Source: DASPFV01 sp035620975
Lineage (GTDB): Bacteria > Acidobacteriota > Vicinamibacteria > Vicinamibacterales > 2-12-FULL-66-21
NCBI GenBank assembly: GCA_035620975.1
Contig: DASPFV010000147.1
Location: 1 to 45,186, forward strand
Direction of reading: 5' to 3'
DNA: 45,186 nt
Shown here: positions 24,146 through 31,733 of the stretch, piece by piece
Layout: each line of letters begins with the position of its first letter
How positions within the stretch are numbered: the first letter of the stretch is position 1
Made by a program: the position numbers and the translations under genes
Notes under the pieces: generated by a model
What the model saw: only the letters and a program-made list of their open reading frames with translations
Databases searched by the model: none
What the model was told of the DNA's origin: nothing

Positions 24146-24646
24146 TCAGCGGGCCGCCGGCCGTCGCGTCTCGAGATCCAGCTCGTTCAGCGGCACGTCC
24201 CAGTGAGCATCCAGGATCTCGAAGCGCCGCTGTTCCTCTTTCCTGAACGTTGCCTGATCGGGATACAGCTTAAGGATGATCTCGTCCTCGCCGGAGGGTC
24301 CGGTCATGGCCTGGATGTCGCGGAACGTGATCGCCACGGCGAACGTCCAGTCGGCGCGGCCATCGCCGTGGTAGGTCGGGACGTAGGTGCGCACGGCCGT
24401 GATCCGTCCCGTCTTGATCTGTTCGCGCAGCACCGGGTAGTGGTTCTTCTGGAAGAGATCGACGAACTCGTCCTGGTGGCCCCACTTCACCCGATAGAAG
24501 TACCATGCCGTGCGCTCGGCGCGGCCGCCCGCCTGTGCCGCCGGCGCCTGCGCCTCGGCGCCGCTGGCCACTGAGGTGATCGCCGCGACTCCCGCCAGGA
24601 CGCCGCCGATTGCCACGATTAGCGCTGCCATCCTTGATCTCTTCAT
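24146..24646 (-). CDS. Small secreted protein of unknown function
   Basis: The ATG at 24646 has a strong Shine-Dalgarno (GGAGG, 7 nt spacer) and gives 166 residues. A signal peptide (MAALIVAIGGVLAGVAAITS) ends near ASGAEAQA. The mature ~120 residues (RTAWYFYRVKWGHQDEFVDL, FQKNHYPVLREQI, WTFAVAITFRDIQAM, FEILDAHWDVPL) have the strand-helix-strand rhythm of a ferredoxin-like dimeric alpha/beta barrel, a fold known from EthD- and ABM-type proteins, but usually cytoplasmic. I cannot assign a family. It lies downstream of the CPBP gene on the same strand, separated by a repeat tract, and has its own ribosome site. Confidence 0.78.
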   Translation of the reverse strand: MKRSRMAALIVAIGGVLAGVAAITSVASGAEAQAPAAQAGGRAERTAWYFYRVKWGHQDEFVDLFQKNHYPVLREQIKTGRITAVRTYVPTYHGDGRADWTFAVAITFRDIQAMTGPSGEDEIILKLYPDQATFRKEEQRRFEILDAHWDVPLNELDLETRRPAAR

Positions 24647-24658
24647 TACGCCACCTCC

Positions 24659-24726
24659 GCCACGGACAAACACTGCCACGGAATAACACGGACAAACACT
24701 GCCACGGAATAACACGGACCAACACC
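24659..24726. repeat. Tandem repeat, CCACGGACAAACACGGAC family, copy 3
   Basis: Two and a half units of CCACGGACAAACACTG and CCACGGAATAACACGGAC alternate here, in the 95-bp gap between two minus-strand genes. It matches 13844-13923 in reverse complement and 19266-19325 directly. Confidence 0.85.
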
Positions 24727-24741
24727 GATCGGTGAGCCTCG

Positions 24742-27700
24742 CTACATCGGCTGCATGTGGGCGGCCGACGGCGGCGCTGCCGCTCTGGCCCTGGCGCGTC
24801 GGAGCAGGCGGAACCACCACCAGCACAGCCCGGCGAGGACGACGGCGGATGCGGCTCCGGCGGGGAGCGCACCGGGGAAGGGCTGTTGCACCCCGCGTCC
24901 GATGGAGGCGATCGCCATCATCGTGCCCAGGGCGATGGGGACCATCGACAGGTCGGCGCGCAGCAGGAAGACGTATCCGACCCACAGCGCGACCGCAGTC
25001 AGCGCGCCTGCCATGAGCCAGCCGGTGAGGACGACGCCTGAGGGCGTGCCCGCGCCGAGGAATCCGGCCGCGAGGATCATCGCGCTGCCGACCATCCGCC
25101 GCTTCGTCCACCCAGCGGTCAGGACAGTCACGGATGCGAGCAGGGTCAGCACGATCGCCGTGCGCATCAGGAACGCCGGCACGGGGTCGAGGACGACATC
25201 GAGAATGGGAAAGAAAGTGCCGAGCGGCGAGACGTCGGGAGCGCCGGCCCACGGCGGCGTGCGAAGCCATGCGGCCGCCGACAGCCCTGCCGCCCCGAAC
25301 AGCCCGCCGGCGACGCCCAGCGCGAGCGCGTCGCGATCGGGCAGCGAGCCCTGGCCCGCAAGACGATGGGGCAGGGCGCCGGTGGCGAGTCCCACGAGCA
25401 GCGCCGAGATTGTCAGGCCGACGGCTCCGAGGCCGATGATTGCGAAGACCTGCAGCCGGAATGGCTGAGCGGTGGGCAGACCGGCCGCGATGGCCGGCCA
25501 GCCGTTCGCCCCGTTGGCAGCGGACACGAGGAGCATGAGCGCCGCGGCCGCGAGGAAGAGCGCGGGCGCATAACGCCGTCGGCTCCAGGCGACGACGGCG
25601 CTCACTGCCGCCGACACGAGCAGTCCGCCAAAGACGACGCCGCTCAGGACGCGCAGGATGAGATTGCGGGTGCCTGCCGCCCGGGCGCGACGCTCCCAGT
25701 CCTGCGGCACGTGCACGAAGCGCCGGACCTGGACGACCTCGTCGCCCGCGATGGCAACCGAGACGCGCAGCTCGCCCTGCGGGAGCGGAGGCAGCGTCGC
25801 ATCCGCGAACGTGAACGTCCAGTCCGTCCGGGCCTGAAGCCTCGCGGGCGTGGCTGACACCTCGCGCGCCTGGCCTGCTGCAGCGTTCAATCCGGTTCGC
25901 TCCTGCAGCGCCTGCACGGCGAGGCGCCTCGCAGCTTCCTCTTCGAGCGTCGCGCCGGGGCGGCGTTCCGGCAGCGTGTGGCGGACCGCCAGAACCTCGC
26001 CTTTGCCTGAGATGGCCACGTGCCATTCCTCGGCGCGCTCGGCGACGTCTCCCTCGAACGCAGCCACTCGAACGACCCACCGTGGCGCCGGCAGATACGT
26101 GCCGATGAGCGCGTCCCGTCGCTCCTGGCCCGCCGTCTGCGCGACGAACTCGTGCGCGCTGTCGCTGCCGTCCTGCGGGCTGGGCAGGACGCGCCATCTC
26201 GGCTCGAGCGTGACGCCCCGCTGCTCGAGCGCGCGGCGCGCGATCGCCGCCGCTTCGGCGCGTCCGATGGTCAGGCCGCTGCGCTCTTCGCGCGCAGCCA
26301 TCGTCGCCGCGCAGACGACGAGGGCCACGACGCCGGTTGCGTACCAGAGGCGCCGCGTGCCCGCGCCGAGCGCATGCTGCACGATCGCAGGCGCCGCGGC
26401 AGCCGGTTCTGCGGCCGATGGCGGCATCCATGACGCATTGAGCGCCGACGGCGACAGCTCGGTCCAGCCGCCGGCCTGGGTCCGGCGCCAGAGCACGATC
26501 CAGAGGGGCACGAACGTCATCACGACGACCATGGCCTGCTGGAACCAGATTCCCGGTGCGTCGGCGAGGAAGATCGGTAAAGCGAACCACACCACGTCGA
26601 ACGCGAAGTGCAGCACGATGGCCGGGAGCAGGCCGAAGTACACGTACAGCAGGCCGAATCCGATCGACGGCAGGATCAGCTCGACCGGGCGCGCGTACGA
26701 GGGCAGGGTGGGGTACGGCGCATGTCCAGCCCCGAACACCACCGCCTGCACGATGAAGGCGATGACGAGCAGAGGCGTGCGGAGCCCGAGCCGCTCGCCG
26801 ATGAGCGCCGCGCCCGCGAGCGGCACCGCGCGGAACAGCGCCTCTTCCCAGAAACCCGCCTGCAGCGAGTTGGCGATGGCCGAGAGCCACGGTACGTACG
26901 TGGCCAGGACGTCGGGGTGAATCAGGGCTTCAGCCGGCGTCCACCAGCCGAGCGTCCGCGTGGCGAACAGGTACAGGATGACCTCGTATGCGAAGAACAC
27001 CGCGACCAGCAGGTAGCCAGCCACTGTGCGCCCGAGCACGGCGGTCGAGCTGCCGGGACCGCGCGCCCAGACGCGCCACAGCTGCGGGTGCGAGCCGAAG
27101 GCTCGGCGCGTCAGCGATTCGGCCGCCATGAAGGACAGGGCGAAGAAGGCGGAGAACCCGACGAGCGTCGCCGCCACGATCGCGAGCTGCTGGGCAATGA
27201 AGGTCGCCCGCGGCACGGCCGTGTCGTAGGTCATCCAGATCAGCGGCCACTGGTTGACGGCAGCGAGCGCCTGCAGCACTCCGACGATTGCGCCCCAGAC
27301 CGCGGCCGGCCGCCAGACGACCCAGCGCTGCCGCATCATGAAGAAGAGCCCGAGGCCGATGCCGCCGAACACGTACAGCAGCACCATCGCGACCGCTGAC
27401 CCGATGCCGATCGCCTCGTTCGCCGACCGGAGGTTCTCGTAGCGCCGGCTGAAGGCCTCCGGGATGCGGATGAAGTGCGTGACCTCGGTCAACCGATCTC
27501 CCGAGACCACCAGCCGCAGACGATAGCGTCCGTCCGCGAGCGTCGGCTCCGGGCGTTCGTAGGTGAGCGTGTGATCGACGCGACCTCCGGGCCGTCGTTC
27601 CTGCCCCTGTTCCACGAGCGCGAAGCGGGCGAACTCGATGCCCCACGCGGCTGCCGCCGCAGATTCCGCCTGCTGCCTCGCCGTGGCCGGGTCGATCTGC

Positions 27701-28113
27701 GCTCCGGGCGTGTCTTCCCTCAGTCGCTCGACGAACCCGTACGGACGGCCGTCGGGCGTGAAGCGGAACAGCGTTTCGTTGGTTTCGCCTTCGCGGAAGT
27801 GCCGCACGCGCCAGGTGTACGCCGAGTACAGCCCCTCTCGCAGCATGCGCGTGAACGCGTCCTTGCCTCCCGCCTCCAGCTCGACGAACGTCTGCGCGTC
27901 GCTGTCGAGCGAGAACGAGGCGGCCTGCTGATAACCGGCAGGCCCGAGGTGCTGTTCGGCGGCGATGGTGCGGGCCGCCGCGCGCGCGGCCTCCGCGTCC
28001 ATCGTGATGTCGAGCGCCACGATCGAGAAGGCCTGCGGGAAGAGCCGCCACGCGATCAGCGCGCTGGCGGCGGCGATCAGGCCGAGCACGATCCAGAAGG
28101 CCGGACGCTTCAC
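24742..28113 (-). CDS. Large CPBP-type intramembrane protease-like protein with internal duplication
   Basis: A 1123-residue membrane protein starting at GTG, with an AAGGGAG ribosome site. After one N-terminal helix comes a soluble, PepSY-like domain (about 30-225), a helix bundle, then a CPBP (Abi, Rce1-like) core: E423-E424 in EEALFR, H464 in FGAGHAPYP, and H502 with D506 in HFAFDVVWF. These are the expected catalytic and metal-site residues. Around residue 590 a new helix starts a second unit: another soluble domain (about 610-830) and then about ten further helices without CPBP motifs. The two soluble units align, for example VTHFIRIPEAFSRRYE (~211) with VRRFVHVPQDWERRAR (~793). Typical CPBP proteins have only 200-300 residues. 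Likely role: intramembrane proteolysis or prenyl-protein processing with a large extracytoplasmic part; the substrate is unknown. Confidence 0.88.
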   Translation of the reverse strand: MKRPAFWIVLGLIAAASALIAWRLFPQAFSIVALDITMDAEAARAAARTIAAEQHLGPAGYQQAASFSLDSDAQTFVELEAGGKDAFTRMLREGLYSAYTWRVRHFREGETNETLFRFTPDGRPYGFVERLREDTPGAQIDPATARQQAESAAAAAWGIEFARFALVEQGQERRPGGRVDHTLTYERPEPTLADGRYRLRLVVSGDRLTEVTHFIRIPEAFSRRYENLRSANEAIGIGSAVAMVLLYVFGGIGLGLFFMMRQRWVVWRPAAVWGAIVGVLQALAAVNQWPLIWMTYDTAVPRATFIAQQLAIVAATLVGFSAFFALSFMAAESLTRRAFGSHPQLWRVWARGPGSSTAVLGRTVAGYLLVAVFFAYEVILYLFATRTLGWWTPAEALIHPDVLATYVPWLSAIANSLQAGFWEEALFRAVPLAGAALIGERLGLRTPLLVIAFIVQAVVFGAGHAPYPTLPSYARPVELILPSIGFGLLYVYFGLLPAIVLHFAFDVVWFALPIFLADAPGIWFQQAMVVVMTFVPLWIVLWRRTQAGGWTELSPSALNASWMPPSAAEPAAAAPAIVQHALGAGTRRLWYATGVVALVVCAATMAAREERSGLTIGRAEAAAIARRALEQRGVTLEPRWRVLPSPQDGSDSAHEFVAQTAGQERRDALIGTYLPAPRWVVRVAAFEGDVAERAEEWHVAISGKGEVLAVRHTLPERRPGATLEEEAARRLAVQALQERTGLNAAAGQAREVSATPARLQARTDWTFTFADATLPPLPQGELRVSVAIAGDEVVQVRRFVHVPQDWERRARAAGTRNLILRVLSGVVFGGLLVSAAVSAVVAWSRRRYAPALFLAAAALMLLVSAANGANGWPAIAAGLPTAQPFRLQVFAIIGLGAVGLTISALLVGLATGALPHRLAGQGSLPDRDALALGVAGGLFGAAGLSAAAWLRTPPWAGAPDVSPLGTFFPILDVVLDPVPAFLMRTAIVLTLLASVTVLTAGWTKRRMVGSAMILAAGFLGAGTPSGVVLTGWLMAGALTAVALWVGYVFLLRADLSMVPIALGTMMAIASIGRGVQQPFPGALPAGAASAVVLAGLCWWWFRLLRRARARAAAPPSAAHMQPM

Positions 28114-28201
28114 GCCGCACGCTCCCTTCTGCCGTGCGGGCTCCGTCGTGAGCCCGCTGACGACCGCGCAGAACGCGGCGCCAGTGATACTACAACGGCG
28201 G

Positions 28202-28207
28202 TATGAT
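28202..28207 (+). promoter_or_regulatory. TATGAT -10-like element for GSDH-like lipoprotein
   Basis: TATGAT lies 11 nt before the ATG at 28219, in the 105-bp gap shared with the divergent CPBP gene. No Shine-Dalgarno lies between. Confidence 0.45.
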
Positions 28208-28218
28208 GGTCCTCCGCC

Positions 28219-29604
28219 ATGAAGTCGGTCCGCCGCCTGCTGCTCGTACTCATGTGGGCAACCCTGGCGGGGTGCGGCGGCAGCGACTCGCCATCGTCAC
28301 CCGCTCCCGGCCCCGGCGGGGGCGACACCATTACCGGCAACGAACGCATCGGCTGGAACCAGACGGCAGGCGGCCCGGCTGAGCTCGGCGGGTACCGCTA
28401 TGCCATCTATGTCGACGGCACTCGCTCCGAAGTGGCGGACGCCTCCTGCACGGCCTCGGGCTCGGGCACGTACGCGTGCAGCGGCCGGCTCCCGACGATG
28501 CCGGCAGGCTCGCACGTGATCGAGCTCGCCACGTTCGTCCTCGACGGCTCGACGATCGTCGAGAGCCCGCGTTCGGCGCCGCTCACCGTGACGGTGAGGG
28601 CCGCCTCGGCGGAGGCCGCCGGACCTGCCGCGCGCACGCCTCCCTCGACGGTGAGCACCGGCGACGGGATCACTTTCGACCTGCTGGCCGTCGCGCAGGA
28701 CCTCGATCGACCGTCGGACCTGGCCATCGCCGCGGACGGCCGGCTCTTCGTGGCCGAGGCAGCCGGGCGGATACGCATCCTCGGTGACCCGGTTCCCGGC
28801 CCGCCGGCTGCCGCCGTCCTCGAGGACGTCGTCGATCCTGGAAGCGGAGGCCTGCTCGCGCTGGCTCTCGATCCGGATTTCGACCGATCGCACTTCGTCT
28901 ACGCCCTTTACACGGCGGCCGGACGCGAGGGAGGACTGACCTTCCGTCTGGCGCGATGGCGGGAGTCTGCAGGAAGGCTGGGGCAGCGCGCCGTCCTGCT
29001 CGACGGCGTGCCTGCGGCGCCCGGCACTCCGTCGGGCACGATCCGTTTCGGACCCGACGGTCGGCTCTACGTCGCGCTCGACGACGGCGGCGATCCCGAT
29101 TCGGTGGGACGACTCGCTTCGTACAACGCCAAGGTCCTGCGGCTGAACAGTGACGGGACGACGCCCGACGACCAGCCGGCGGCGAGCCCGGTGCTTGCCG
29201 CCGGTGTGAGCTCGCCAGGCGGGCTCGACTGGGATCCGGCCACCGGGTTCCTCTGGATCGTCGGGTCCAACGCCGGCGCGCATCTGGCCGCAGTATTCGG
29301 TACGTCGGACGATCGAGCGAACGCGATGGCAGCCGCGTCGCTCCCCCCCGGCCCCGAGCGGACGCCCCGCGCCGCCGTGTTCCACCGTGGTGCCGGCGTG
29401 CCGGCGCTCACTGGCGATCTCCTGGTGGCTGGAGGCACGGCCCTGCTGCGCCTCTCGCTCGCCGGCCGGGGCCACCAGCGGGTCGCCTCGATCGAGCGGC
29501 TGCTGGAAGATCAGGTCGAGGGAGTTCGTGCCGTGGCTGTGGGCGAGGACGGCGCCATCCACGTCGCGACCGCCTCCGCCGTGCTCACCCTCCGAAGTCG
29601 TTGA
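28219..29604 (+). CDS. Lipoprotein with GSDH/sorbosone-dehydrogenase-like propeller
   Basis: A 461-residue protein with a lipobox (LMWATLAGC, lipidated Cys about residue 19) and a Ser/Pro/Gly linker. Residues ~38-128 look like a fibronectin type III domain (YRYAIYVDGTRSEVA ... SHVIELATFVLDG). From ~150 it is a six-bladed GSDH-type propeller (LDRPSDLAIAADGRLFVAE, GGLLALALDPDFDRSHFVYA, IRFGPDGRLYVALDDG, SSPGGLDWDPATGFLWIVGS), the fold of PQQ-dependent aldose dehydrogenases. The catalytic His that normally precedes the GRLxFGPDG strand is missing: the site reads TPSGTIRFGPDG with Thr270 in its place. The C-terminal part also lacks obvious PQQ ligands. It is therefore probably a non-catalytic or divergent surface lipoprotein. 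Confidence 0.85.
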   Translation: MKSVRRLLLVLMWATLAGCGGSDSPSSPAPGPGGGDTITGNERIGWNQTAGGPAELGGYRYAIYVDGTRSEVADASCTASGSGTYACSGRLPTMPAGSHVIELATFVLDGSTIVESPRSAPLTVTVRAASAEAAGPAARTPPSTVSTGDGITFDLLAVAQDLDRPSDLAIAADGRLFVAEAAGRIRILGDPVPGPPAAAVLEDVVDPGSGGLLALALDPDFDRSHFVYALYTAAGREGGLTFRLARWRESAGRLGQRAVLLDGVPAAPGTPSGTIRFGPDGRLYVALDDGGDPDSVGRLASYNAKVLRLNSDGTTPDDQPAASPVLAAGVSSPGGLDWDPATGFLWIVGSNAGAHLAAVFGTSDDRANAMAAASLPPGPERTPRAAVFHRGAGVPALTGDLLVAGGTALLRLSLAGRGHQRVASIERLLEDQVEGVRAVAVGEDGAIHVATASAVLTLRSR

Positions 29605-29661
29605 GAGCGAAGGAGCTGAGGCCGCGGCGCGTTCCTGCTGGAAACAGGCGCCTGACGGGGA

Positions 29662-29667
29662 TATCAT
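29662..29667 (+). promoter_or_regulatory. TATCAT -10-like element for the receiver-like gene
   Basis: TATCAT lies 11 nt before the ATG at 29679. No Shine-Dalgarno lies in the spacer. Confidence 0.35.
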
Positions 29668-29678
29668 CTAGGATTGTC

Positions 29679-30032
29679 ATGGCACGAAGAAAGATTCTGC
29701 TCGTCGTCGATGACCCCGAGCTGCGCACCCGTTACGAGCTGGTGCTGCGCTTCTGTGGATTCGAACCGCTCGCGCTGAGCACGGACTCGGCCCTCGATCA
29801 CGTGCCGGCCGATGTGGTTGCCGGTTGCGTGCTGACCGATCACCGCGCCGATCGCGAGGCGGTCTGCTCGAAGCTGCTCGCAGCGGCGGTCCCCGTCGTA
29901 CGGATCGATCCGTTCATTCGCCACGCGCGCGAGCACCTGCCGTTCGACGTGGTGCTGCCGGCCTGCAGCGAGCCGCGCCAGCTGATCACGGCGCTCCGGC
30001 ACCTGATGCCGGGCACGGCGTATCCCTCGTAG
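29679..30032 (+). CDS. Degenerate response-regulator receiver-like domain protein
   Basis: A 117-residue single-domain protein. The N-terminus (RKILLVVDDPELRTRYELVL) is that of a CheY-like receiver, with the acidic pair D11-D12, and the central strand ends at D54 (GCVLTDHRAD), the position of the phospho-acceptor. The conserved Lys of the beta-5 loop (KP motif) is replaced: LPACSEPRQL has Ala95. The switch Thr/Ser is also not obvious (VPVVRIDPF). There is no output domain. It may be a pseudo-receiver acting by protein binding. No histidine kinase is adjacent. The ATG at 29679 is chosen over an upstream in-frame extension because the fold starts exactly there. Confidence 0.75.
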   Translation: MARRKILLVVDDPELRTRYELVLRFCGFEPLALSTDSALDHVPADVVAGCVLTDHRADREAVCSKLLAAAVPVVRIDPFIRHAREHLPFDVVLPACSEPRQLITALRHLMPGTAYPS

Positions 30033-30127
30033 ATCGTCCTTCGCGAGCCCCCGGCGCGGACGCACTCCAGCACTACCGGCCAGGTCCGGTGATAAAGTGC
30101 CCCGTCTGCCTTCCCCGGAGGTCTGTC

Positions 30128-30925
30128 ATGCTGCGCCCGCTCACGCTGGTTCTCTCGATGGTTGCGCTCGTCTGCGCCCGCCCGGCGGCCGCTCCGCAGA
30201 TTGCCGGCGCAAACACCCGCATCGTCGACCTGTCGCACGCGTTCGACGCGCGGACCCTCTACTGGCCCACGTCACCTTCGAAGTTCGTTCTGGAGCCCCT
30301 CGCGGTTGGAACGACAGCTGGCGGCTACTTCTATTCAGCCTATCGCCTGAGCACGCCTGAGCACGGCGGCACCCACCTCGATGCGCCCGTGCACTTCTCG
30401 AAGGACGGCAGCACGGCCGCACAGGTGCCGCTCGAGCAGCTGATTGGTCCGGCCGTGGTCATCGACGCAACGGCGCAGGCATCGGCCAATCGCGACTTTC
30501 GCCTCACCCGTGAGGACGTGCTGCGGTTCGAGGAGCGGCATGGACGGATTCCAGCCGGTGTGATCGTACTGCTGCGGACGGGCTGGAGCCGCTTCTGGCC
30601 GGACGCCAGGCCGTATCTCGGCGACGACACGCCCGGCGACGCCTCGCGTCTCAGCTTTCCGAGCTACGGGGAGGAAGCGGCTCGCCTGCTGGTGGAGGAG
30701 CGTCGGATCGGTGTGCTGGGGGTCGATACGGCGTCCATCGACTACGGCCGATCCTCGGACTTCGTCGTCCATCGCATTGCGGCTGCCAGGAATGTTCCAG
30801 GACTCGAGAACCTGACGAACCTGGAGCAGGTGCCTGCAACGGGCGCCACCGTCATCGCACTGCCGATGAAGATCGAGGGGGGCTCGGGCGGGCCTGTACG
30901 TGCCGTCGCCATCGTCCCGCGGTGA
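30128..30925 (+). CDS. Cyclase-family hydrolase (kynurenine formamidase-like), secreted
   Basis: A 265-residue protein. The ATG at 30128 is followed by a signal peptide (LTLVLSMVALVCARPAAA). The metal-binding signature of the family (HxGTHxDxPxH) is intact as HGGTHLDAPVHF, with H79, H83, D85 and H89. Other family features are the N-terminal VDLSHAFDARTLYWP and the distal GVLGVDTASIDYG. Characterised relatives hydrolyse N-formylkynurenine, isatin or cyclic amides with a metal pair; the substrate here is open. Export to the periplasm is unusual for formamidases but common among cyclase-like proteins of environmental bacteria (inference). It is monocistronic, and a repeat array follows. Confidence 0.88.
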   Translation: MLRPLTLVLSMVALVCARPAAAPQIAGANTRIVDLSHAFDARTLYWPTSPSKFVLEPLAVGTTAGGYFYSAYRLSTPEHGGTHLDAPVHFSKDGSTAAQVPLEQLIGPAVVIDATAQASANRDFRLTREDVLRFEERHGRIPAGVIVLLRTGWSRFWPDARPYLGDDTPGDASRLSFPSYGEEAARLLVEERRIGVLGVDTASIDYGRSSDFVVHRIAAARNVPGLENLTNLEQVPATGATVIALPMKIEGGSGGPVRAVAIVPR

Positions 30926-30929
30926 CGAC

Positions 30930-31138
30930 GTTGGTAGGCTCAGGGCTCCAGGCTACGGGCTCTGGCCAGAGCCAAGAGCCAGGAGCCGTCCGTTGGTAGG
31001 CTCAAGGCTCCAGGCTTCGGGCTCTGGCCAGAGCCAAAGTCGCGCGATTCTGACGTCGCAAAAAGAACGCGTCGTTGGCACGCTCAGCGCTCCGGGCTGT
31101 GGCCAGAGCCAAGAGCCATGAGCCATGAGCCGTCCCGT
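30930..31138. repeat. Repeat array of heptamers with perfect palindromes
   Basis: Three ~44-bp copies begin with GTTGGTAGGCTC or GTTGGCACGCTC (30930, 30992, 31074). Each consists of GGCTCxx 7-mers leading into the palindrome GGCTCTGGCCAGAGCC, exact at 30958-30973 and 31020-31035 and one base off in the third copy (ends 31110). Complementary AGAGCCA 7-mers follow. The array lies between convergent genes and could act as a terminator or RNA-stabilising structure. Confidence 0.8.
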
Positions 31139-31147
31139 GACTCTCTT

Positions 31148-31513
31148 CTACGCTGCCCGTCGGGCGAAGATTGCGGCGATCAGGTCGTCCTCGTTCATCG
31201 GCGGGATGGCCTCGAGATCGAGATCGCAGTCGCCCAACGGATCAGCGTCCGCCTCGAGGCGCATGGCGCCACGGTCGCATTCCATACGAATGAGAGCGTC
31301 AGCAGGCACCAGATATCGGTGCGTGCCGTCGAGGCGTTCGCTTTCGATGACGAAGTAGCGGACGCGGCGCGCTGCCGGGTCGATGAGGACGCCGTCGACC
31401 GTTCCCAGCTGCTCACCCTCGGGCCCGCATACCGGGACGCTCTCCAGGCGGCCGGCCGGGGTGCCGACGTTGGCCGCGTTCAGATAGCAGAGCCGAGTGT
31501 CATGTGCTTCCAT
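31148..31513 (-). CDS. PRC-barrel domain protein
   Basis: The ATG at 31513 has a CGGAG ribosome site 7 nt upstream and gives 121 residues. Residues ~20-75 (RLESVPVCGPEGEQLGTVDG, VLIDPAARRVRYFVIESE, HRYLVPADALIRM) form a PRC-barrel, the beta-barrel fold seen in RimM and photosynthetic reaction-centre H subunit. The C-terminal half is acidic (LEADADPLGDCDLDLEAIPP) and ends in a short helix (NEDDLIAAIFARRAA). Stand-alone PRC-barrel proteins are common in soil bacteria and are often stress-linked, but their function is poorly known. It is convergent with the cyclase gene, and ~220 bp of unassigned sequence separates it from the divergent GGT-like gene. Confidence 0.82.
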   Translation of the reverse strand: MEAHDTRLCYLNAANVGTPAGRLESVPVCGPEGEQLGTVDGVLIDPAARRVRYFVIESERLDGTHRYLVPADALIRMECDRGAMRLEADADPLGDCDLDLEAIPPMNEDDLIAAIFARRAA

Positions 31514-31733
31514 TTTCAACTCCGTCGACGGACGTAGAAGCAACGCGAGTGCCAGGAGGACACACGAGCGAATTCGGCGAATTTCGCGGTAATCTCGTGG
31601 CTCGTTCGCCGAGGCCAGACCGGACGCGTGACAGCCTGGAAGTCACCCGGGTGAAATTCGCACACTCGCTGTGGATTCAATGTGCTGAAGAGGAACAGCG
31701 GGGCCGCAGGATGTCCCGTTTCGGGGTACACGC

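Noticed and set aside
24146..26890. A 914-codon minus-strand open frame reaching into the CPBP gene
   Set aside because: Only its last 166 codons (from 24646, with a strong ribosome site) are a real gene; the rest is an Arg/Ala/Gly-rich off-frame reading of the CPBP gene.
30900..31121. A 73-codon open frame over the palindromic array
   Set aside because: It is produced by the repeats themselves (periodic low-complexity product) and overlaps the end of the cyclase gene.
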